Part shown: piece by piece, positions 17,518-22,729 of the stretch
Position numbering within the stretch: position 1 is the first letter of the stretch
How the letters are laid out: every line of letters begins with the position of its first letter
Origin: Chara braunii
Taxonomy: Eukaryota > Streptophyta > Charophyceae > Charales > Characeae
Direction: 5' to 3'
DNA: 22,729 nt
NCBI GenBank assembly: GCA_003427395.1
Contig: BFEA01000706.1
Span: 139,135 to 161,863 of the forward strand
Position numbers and translations under genes: made by a program
Notes under the pieces: model-generated
Told to the model about the DNA's origin: nothing
The model's input: the letters and a program-made list of their open reading frames with translations, nothing else
The model's database searches: none

Positions 17518-17887
17518 AGGGAGACAACTCTGGCCTTTTCCATAAGCAAACGATCATAGCACTCACCGAGGCTTGCCTCACAAGGATACAAGTTTGGCAT
17601 TTTCAACTAGCAAACGAATCAGCACTCACCTAGGCTTGTCTCACGAGGAGACAAGTCTGCCCTTTTCAACAAGCAAACGATCATAACACTCACCTAGACC
17701 AGTCTCACCGGGAGACAAGTCTGGCCTTTTCAACAAGCAAACCAATGTTAGCACTTAGGCTTGTCTCGCAAGGAGACAAGTCTGGCCTTTTCTAGGCTTG
17801 TCTCACAAAGAGACAAGTCTGACCTTTTCAACAGGCAAACGAGTTAGCACTGACCTAGGCTTGTCTCGCAAGGAGACAAGTCTGACC
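17513..17887 (-). repeat. Array of seven stem-loops, host-element copy
   Basis: Seven units occur near 17513, 17571, 17633, 17697, 17758, 17795 and 17858, mostly about 62 bp apart. The best form is cttgtctc-gcaag-gagacaag, an eight-base perfect stem with a five-base loop. Linkers are conserved too (ccttttcaacaagcaaacga, then an actcacctag word). On the minus strand every full linker reads ctaggtgagt, a near-consensus 5' splice site. It occupies the place matching the 13142-13962 array in the nested element. The shared words ccaga and ttgtytc suggest, but do not prove, common descent. Confidence 0.8.
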
Positions 17888-18156
17888 TTTTCAACAGGCA
17901 AACGATTGGGCTAGGACAGCAAAGCGCCTGGATCAATCTTTACAACATCCAGTCAAGGCCCATTCAAATAATCTCATGCAGATATCGTAGATTCCACTTC
18001 AGGCAGGTGAATTAAACACGCATAATGGATTCCCTCTGATTCAATTAGAGTCCTCAATGAAAAAGAAAAGAGTATACGAAAATCAACCCAGCCAAACTGA
18101 TTAGTGCAGGGTAGTATAGGTAGGGGTTTAATGGCATTCTAACGAAACTGTGTGGG
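17888..18156. other. Spacer between array and conserved block
   Basis: No repeat or gene is recognised. It corresponds in position to 12885-13141 of the nested element but shows little similarity to it. Confidence 0.4.
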
Positions 18157-18429
18157 CCTACCTCAGAGTTCCCTGCCTCTGGATCCCCGCACGGGCTCCA
18201 GCAGAGCTGCTGCAATCGGTAGGTCAACCCCCCACAGGACCTTGATGCAGTCTTGTGGGTTGCAATCCCACATACAGCCTTCCTCTCCAGAAGCTTTAGA
18301 CTAGATTGATATTAAGAAACACATAAAGAGGCAAGTTCAGTCTCTCAAGATACAAGAAGGGGTAACTCAGACTCGCACGGAGAGGGCCTTGGTGCCTTCA
18401 GATTCTGTGGGCCCCGCAATGGTGGCCAA
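18157..18429 (-). repeat. Conserved 273-bp block, minus copy of the inverted pair
   Basis: Reverse-complement partner of 12613-12884. Matching words, read on the minus strand, include ccattgcggggccc, caaggccctctc, gcgagtctgag, cttgtatct-gagagact, gagaggaaggc, gggattgcaaccc, ccgattgc, agctctgc and ggcagggaact. The substitutions often preserve local base pairing. Confidence 0.65.
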
Positions 18430-18479
18430 TCACACCTTGAAGACAACTTGTCGCGTTTGCAAGCAGCTTCAAAGCCTCA

Positions 18480-18860
18480 ACAATCTCAACAGTCACCAAC
18501 TGCCCACAATATCTGTTGTGTTGCAATAGCAACAACAGCCTCCGTGGTGCAGCATCAGCAACTTGCTGAGACGATCAGCAGCAGCATCTGAATTCACCTT
18601 GTAGCAGCACCGACTGCGCAGTAACAGCAGCACCATGGCTCAGCAATAACGATTTGCAGCTAAACAACAGCAAAGGCACAGCGGCCGCAGCACCAGACAA
18701 CACAGTGATAGCGATAGCAATATGCACAACAGACAGCAGACTCAGCAGTAGTAAAAACAAAACAATCGCAGTAGTGAAAAACGCAGCAAAAAGTAGCAGC
18801 AAAGCATACGCCGCACACTCCCGCCTCGAGGTACCAATAACCAATGAACTTCGCATCTAA
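18480..18860 (-). repeat. CAG/CAA-rich low-complexity tract
   Basis: The plus strand is full of decayed cagcagcaac words; the minus strand is therefore gctgttg-rich like 11851-12600 in the nested element. Ala/Ser- or Leu-rich open frames here follow from composition and are not supported as genes. Confidence 0.6.
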
Positions 18861-19544
18861 AAACCAATGCCCACCGAATCAATCCTCTGCAGCAGGCAAC
18901 CACGTGCACCAAGCGCGGGTAAAATGCAGCGAGAGTCGCCACAAAAAGAAGCCACCGTCAATCGGACTGTGGCCGCTGGTAAGTCTCCCATGTCACACGT
19001 CTACAGCCTATGAGCCGCTTACAATGCTCACAGCTGGGTCTCTCCCCTTGTGGCAACAATCACTAATTCACCTGAGGCGGCACTGTGAAGCCATCACGCC
19101 TCAAGCCTAGTCGCCTGGTTGACTGGCATATTCAGCCGCAGTGAGTCTCGACTCCACTAGTTCCCAGTTCACACTTCCTCACACTTCCTTTCTCCAGCCT
19201 CAGCACATACTGCTCTCTCAGCTCCAACAAGCACAGGCCCAGCCGGTGGCACGGTACCAGGTGACCTCAGCGTTGCAGCAGTGGTACTAAGTTACTCCCA
19301 CATGATAATAGTCCTAAACTTAGACTTAATAGGGCGATTTCGAGTGCGAAGGGGACAACCACCGGAATGAAGATCATGAATGCAGGAAGGTCACGACTGC
19401 TACCTAAACGAAGAGTACGATGAACACGAACACTGCTATTGAAATCGACGAAGGCCGTCACCAGGAACAATGACCATTGAGGCACACTGTCGAAACCTTG
19501 ACGACGAGCAACTTGGCAATTAAGCGGAGCCGCGCTGTCACTCC
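18861..19544. other. Unassigned 5' part of the host element
   Basis: No gene is recognised. It contains a minus-strand gggagacttaccag word near 18980, like the cttacc core of the nested element's 11345-11850 repeats, and a small cacacttcct duplication near 19171. Confidence 0.4.
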
Positions 19545-19700
19545 TCCCCAAATGTGCAAATTTAGAATGAATCTGGCTCTGAAATCCGACCCGGTACGTC
19601 GCGTTCGTAGCTTATGGCCAACTTTTGCTTTTTCCCTCTCGTCCCCGCTCCTCTGCTCACCAAATGTGCAAAATGAGAATGAATCTTCCGTTAGAACATT
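19545..19700. repeat. Direct repeat aaatgtgcaaa...agaatgaatct
   Basis: About 32 bases starting near 19550 recur near 19665, sharing aaatgtgcaaa and agaatgaatct at identical spacing. It is a local duplication of about 115 bp, otherwise decayed. Confidence 0.7.
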
Positions 19701-19840
19701 GCAAGATATGTCGCCACACTCTTCTTTTCCTCGTCTTCCTCGTTGTTGTCTCCCCTCTTGTCAACCTCCCAGCACACTGCCCCAACCGCCAATCCAGCAC
19801 TCCCATTGGATTCGCCTAGGTCAAATCCCCCGAGGAAGAT

Positions 19841-20045
19841 CTTTGCCCTGTCCGATTCCAGCAAGGAACGGGCGATCATCGCTTCATTTCGTCACGTCGA
19901 GGCTACTTCGGGCAGAGCTTGTATAGGCCATATCAGCCAAACTAACCTCTTACCTGCGGTTCAGACGCCACTTTTCAACTCGTGATGCTTAGAAACCCCA
20001 GAATTGCATCTTTGCTCGCTTGATTCCGTTAAGGAATGAGCGAGA
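19841..20045 (+). repeat. Pair of related stem-loops
   Basis: Two segments share a ctttg...attcc...aaggaa...gggcgat/gagcgagat pattern. The second folds well: ctcgct/agcgag (20015-20020 with 20039-20044) plus attcc/ggaat around a five-base loop. The first keeps ttcc/ggaa and gccc/gggc (19845-19848 with 19870-19873). The outer stems differ but each pairs internally. Confidence 0.5.
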
Positions 20046-20345
20046 TATTTGTTCCCTGCTCCCATCATATCCATTTTCTCTCGCCATGGTCGTTCCCTCC
20101 ACCTTTCTTCCCCTTCTTCTTTCTTGTTGTTTCCAATGAAACTTCACCCGATACTCTATCGGCCTCTCTGACAGCGCCCGAAAGAAAAAAAGAAACAGAC
20201 AACTTCCCGTGGCTGTCGGAGTATGCCCTGTTATAGCTTTGCCTGCAGCCGCTAGACTCCCTATCGTGTGACTTTGAGTTGGCCCGCCTTCCCTTCCTGG
20301 GGCATGATCCCGGCCAGCTTCGCTTCCTGCCTTAGTGAGCAGCTT

Positions 20346-20483
20346 TGGCCCATGCATCTAGTTGGGCCCTCCGCTCAGATCCATTCAAGGTTAGCTTGGA
20401 GCAGTATCAAGTAGCGCCCATGCAAATCTCCTCTGTGTCGTTCCAATCGTAATGGATGTCCCGAAGGACAGATGCATGGGCCA
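20346..20483. repeat. 14-bp inverted repeat enclosing a U6-like segment
   Basis: Arms tggcccatgcatct (20346-20359) and agatgcatgggcca (20470-20483) are perfect reverse complements. The right arm directly abuts the 5' end of the U6-like sequence. The 138-bp unit resembles a miniature inverted-repeat element, though no target duplication is evident. Confidence 0.65.
20410..20469 (-). ncRNA. Truncated U6 snRNA-like sequence
   Basis: On the minus strand the segment starts gtcc-ttcg-ggac, a perfectly paired U6 5' stem-loop. It continues with catcc, attggaacga, cacagagg-agatt and gcatgg, in the order found in U6. The ACAGAGA box is changed to ACAGAGG. Similarity ends after about 60 bases, so the 3' half of U6 (including the internal stem-loop) is absent, and no T-run follows. 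It is a pseudogene or co-opted module, at the position equivalent to 10143-10226 in the nested element. Confidence 0.75.
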
Positions 20484-20899
20484 TGCCCTTGAGCTATCAT
20501 CTTCGAACGAACCGGGCCCAGATAATTCAGAATGGTTCTATTTTGGTCATCTGGTGGCATCTTGCTTCGAGCTTAGGTCTGTACTGCAACAGTTCGTGGA
20601 TGTACCAACTGAGTGAGCCATTGGTATCGGTCCCGTGGATGTCCCCGGGTGGAAAAGCAAAACCAGGGGAGTCAACCGCCCCCTTGGTTTCCCTGAACTT
20701 GCAACCTTTGCTCCCACTGCCGAGCCTGGGTCTGCTGCATCCAAACTGTGTGCCGTACCAACTGGGCCAAGCTCCTGGTTGGTACAAAATAGTGCAAAAG
20801 GATTCTTAGCCCCAAAGAAGTGGAACCGAAGATGCACCAGGGTCGTATGGAGGCATACCAACCGAAGCCGCACCCCCTGCAATGTGCATAAAGCACGAC
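20484..20899. other. 5' terminal region of the host element
   Basis: Sequence between the terminal palindrome and the U6-like module. The word ggtaccaac or gtaccaact recurs several times (near 20602, 20755, 20780), always as a tacc-aac box. No gene is recognised. Confidence 0.4.
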
Positions 20900-20930
20900 A
20901 AACACCCTTGTAAGGGTGTTTGGTACAACA
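20900..20930 (-). mobile_element. 5' terminus of the minus-strand chromovirus
   Basis: On the minus strand the element starts tgttgtacca at 20930 and, 11 bases in, reaches the palindrome 20921-20900 (ten-base arms aaacaccctt/aagggtgttt). The same TG-to-palindrome offset is seen at 9266, and a looser version follows the PPT at 5842. I infer these are LTR starts of one family. Confidence 0.55.
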
Positions 20931-21639
20931 ACGGATTCTAATTGTTGGCGAGAGTCGACTTTGCTGCCCATGTGGACGCTGCCCCCACCAGGTTGGATCA
21001 AATGGGGTCGGCATTGGACCCGGCCAGGTTGTACGAGTGTGAGTTTGGGCTGGCAAGATACTTCAAGGAACTTTGTGCGGCAATTCGTGAGAGGCGACAG
21101 TGAGAGGCACTCGCACGTGGAATCTGGACTTAAGGGAGCTACTTAGCAACTTTAGGGCTTCCCTCAAGTAGGTGAGTTTGAGGGAAGTGGCCATTCTGCA
21201 TCAACGAATTACAAGTTGCTTCTTTTCAACATCGAAGGATCCGACGTTGTACTTTGGTGTTGGAGTCAGACCTTTCTAGTAAATATGACACTGGTGTAGG
21301 GGTAGCGTTAAAGGGTTAAGGAGGGCCATATGAGAGGGAGGTGAGTTATACCTCATCTCGAAGCTCAGGCCACTCAGGTAAATGTCGTGCACCTATGAGA
21401 TGCTCATGTGTGTGTGCATGGTATTGTGTCCTGTTGGGGTATCTCTGGTTTCTTTTCCCGCTCCTCTATGGTCTTGGTTGTGTGCATGAGCGTGCAAACT
21501 GCATTCTCACATGATGAGTGGATAAATGAAGTATCTTGAATGGAGCGCCATATCTTTCTACGGTGCTTTGTCTTTTCATTACTGAAGGGTTGTAGTTAGT
21601 AGAATCTCTATGAAGTTAAAATTCGTTTTTCAGTACGGT
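20931..21639. other. Unassigned flank
   Basis: Outside the host element. Contains nothing I recognise; it ends at the second copy of the dispersed repeat. Confidence 0.4.
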
Positions 21640-22322
21640 AGAGGTAGATGCGAGGACTGAACCTCACGGGGCCCTAACAGGGATGCAAGTGTTCTCCGCT
21701 GTGGGGCCCAGCAAGCCTTGTGCCCGCCCTAAGTGAAGGCGGGCCTGAATATCCACACAAGGCCTATTTCGACATTTTCCGTATGTGGGTACACGGACGG
21801 TTTGGTTGCGAGGAAACGTGAGCCTCCAGGCTCTTTCCAGAAAACAAGGACTGCGATGTACTGTTGAGCCCAGGGCCGGGTGGTTGCGCCCTGGGCACAT
21901 GCATTGTCGTCACTCAATCTCCGCGAGCCAATGAGAATGTGGCCAACCCTTGGAGCCTGGGAGGCTACCTATAGGTGCCCAACCGAAAAGGGCCCAGGCC
22001 CTTACCTGTAGAGATGGGCCTGGGCACAGAGACTGGGGCCCGACTGGAAGCTACTGGAACCTTCCCCAGCCAGGCCCAGCCAGACACACACAGGGGTTGC
22101 ACTTTCCATAAAGGAAAGAGGCCAGCCCAGGCAGGTTCATTCTGGCCTTGGCAGGCAATGCAGACACGCTGCTGCGTTGCTGCGCTAGCATCTGCATGGG
22201 CCTGCTGGTCGGACGCGCGCACAGGCGAGGCGGTGAGGGGCGCTGCAAGGGCAGCAGGCGCACAACAGCCATATTCGGGCTGCAGGGGCGCAAGGCAGGT
22301 GATGGCGAAGGTGGTCTTCGGG
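21640..22322 (+). repeat. GC-rich dispersed repeat, copy B
   Basis: Collinear with 1430-2105. It keeps the perfect hairpin (21722-21744), the gccctgggcaca box near 21888, the actggggccc box near 22031, the gctgctgcgttgctgcgc stretch near 22168 and the ggcgaaggtggtcttcgg end near 22304. Open frames inside are shared by chance composition only. Confidence 0.75.
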
Positions 22323-22389
22323 TATGTTACATGATGCGCCTGCACACGCAGGCCATTTTCCAGGCCCTGCGCCCTTCAGCCAAAAAGCC

Positions 22390-22506
22390 TAGAATTCAGC
22401 CTGAAAACAGGGGCCTACAGTCCCTGTGTCGTTTCAAACTAAAAATGGCAAGAGCCTTTTTAGCCTGAAACAAAGGGCTATTTTCGGTCGTTCACCAGAA
22501 CGACCG
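22390..22506. repeat. Satellite unit and a perfect hairpin
   Basis: A unit related to the 47-bp repeat of the window start (cagcctgaaaacaggggcctacag) begins at about 22396, with a decayed second copy near 22460. Immediately after is a perfect nine-base hairpin: cggtcgttc (22485-22493), loop acca, gaacgaccg (22498-22506). Confidence 0.75.
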
Positions 22507-22613
22507 GCCCTGAAACTCAGGCACCAAACCAGGGTTTCGGGAACAGGCTATTCTTAGCCTGCATCCACGCCAGCCTCAGCAGATGCTGCAGCGCCAGCCC
22601 CTGGCACACTTCG

Positions 22614-22729
22614 GCATTGGCAAGAGCAGCCTCTTCGGCCTGGCTGGCCCTTCAGGCAGTCAGGAGGCAGGCCGTGCATTGGCAAGAGCAGCCTCCTCGG
22701 CCTGGCTGGCCCTTCAGGCAGTCAGGAGG
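22614..22729. repeat. 62-bp tandem repeat
   Basis: Units start at 22614 and 22676 (the second is cut by the window edge). Both contain gcattggcaagagcagcctc and a ggcctggctggcccttcagg word. The first 20 bases also occur at about 249-268 near the window start, linking the two ends to the same satellite family. Confidence 0.9.

Larger units (their letters stand above)
5842..20930 (-). mobile_element. Decayed Ty3/gypsy chromovirus, split by a nested insertion
   Basis: Host element seen in this window, from its 5' TG end (20930) to the start of its 3' LTR (5842). Parts in order are the terminal palindrome, U6-like module, CAG-rich DNA, conserved block, hairpin array, Gag remnant, protease, nested insert (9266-16836), RT, RNase H, integrase, duplicated chromodomain and PPT. 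Domain order PR-RT-RH-IN-chromodomain is that of chromoviruses (Metaviridae). At least eight stop codons, three frameshifts and the loss of the RT catalytic Asp pair show it is an old, inactive copy. Confidence 0.75.

Noticed and set aside
17513-17887. CRISPR array
   Set aside because: The 60-bp units have conserved linkers rather than unique spacers, and the context is eukaryotic.
21975-22468. Open frames in dispersed repeat copy B
   Set aside because: They are not kept as matching frames in copy A (1430-2105), so there is no sign of coding constraint.

Overview
The window looks like repeat-dominated nuclear DNA of a plant-lineage eukaryote. The plus strand has no convincing intact host gene. 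The pol remnant is a chromodomain-bearing Ty3/gypsy (chromovirus) element, there is a short plant-type TTTAGGG telomere motif, and long GC-rich dispersed repeats and microsatellites make up much of the rest. The integrase wording resembles elements I associate with charophyte green algae such as Chara braunii; this is an impression from memory, not a search result. One ambiguous base (position 1810) marks unpolished assembly.

Layout. 1-2105: satellite-like repeats (47, 45 and 35 bp units), a purine-rich tract, a long GT/GA/CA microsatellite and a GC-rich dispersed repeat (copy A). 2106-5841: mostly anonymous DNA with small hairpins, one TATA box, a purine tract, a TRIM-like direct repeat pair and the telomere-like motif. 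5842-20930: a decayed chromovirus on the minus strand. Read from its 5' side it has a TG terminus with a palindrome at 20930, a U6 snRNA-like segment (20469-20410), CAG-rich DNA, a conserved block (18429-18157), seven hairpin repeats (17887-17513), a gag/protease remnant (17520-16842), RT, RNase H and DD35E integrase (9258-6600), a chromodomain, a poly-G polypurine tract and a 3' LTR start at 5842. The end of pol (chromodomain, PPT and first LTR bases) is tandemly duplicated.

A 7.57 kb insert (9266-16836) interrupts that element exactly between protease and RT. It has TGTCG...CGACA ends and a GGTCC target duplication, and it lies in the opposite orientation. It repeats the same 5' order as its host: terminal palindrome, U6-like segment, degenerate repeats, conserved block, hairpin array. 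It shows no recognisable gag or pol, so it is probably a non-autonomous relative.

The most unusual signal is at 13142-13962 in the insert's leader. Ten hairpins share a conserved loop core (ATTGTTTCTAAGACGAAT), while their stems differ from one another yet stay base-paired. That is direct evidence of compensatory change, so selection has probably acted on structure. With the U6-like module at matching positions in both elements, this suggests an undescribed retroelement family carrying a snRNA-derived module and a structured leader array.

20931-22729: anonymous DNA, then copy B of the dispersed repeat (21640-22322) and satellite units related to those at the window start.
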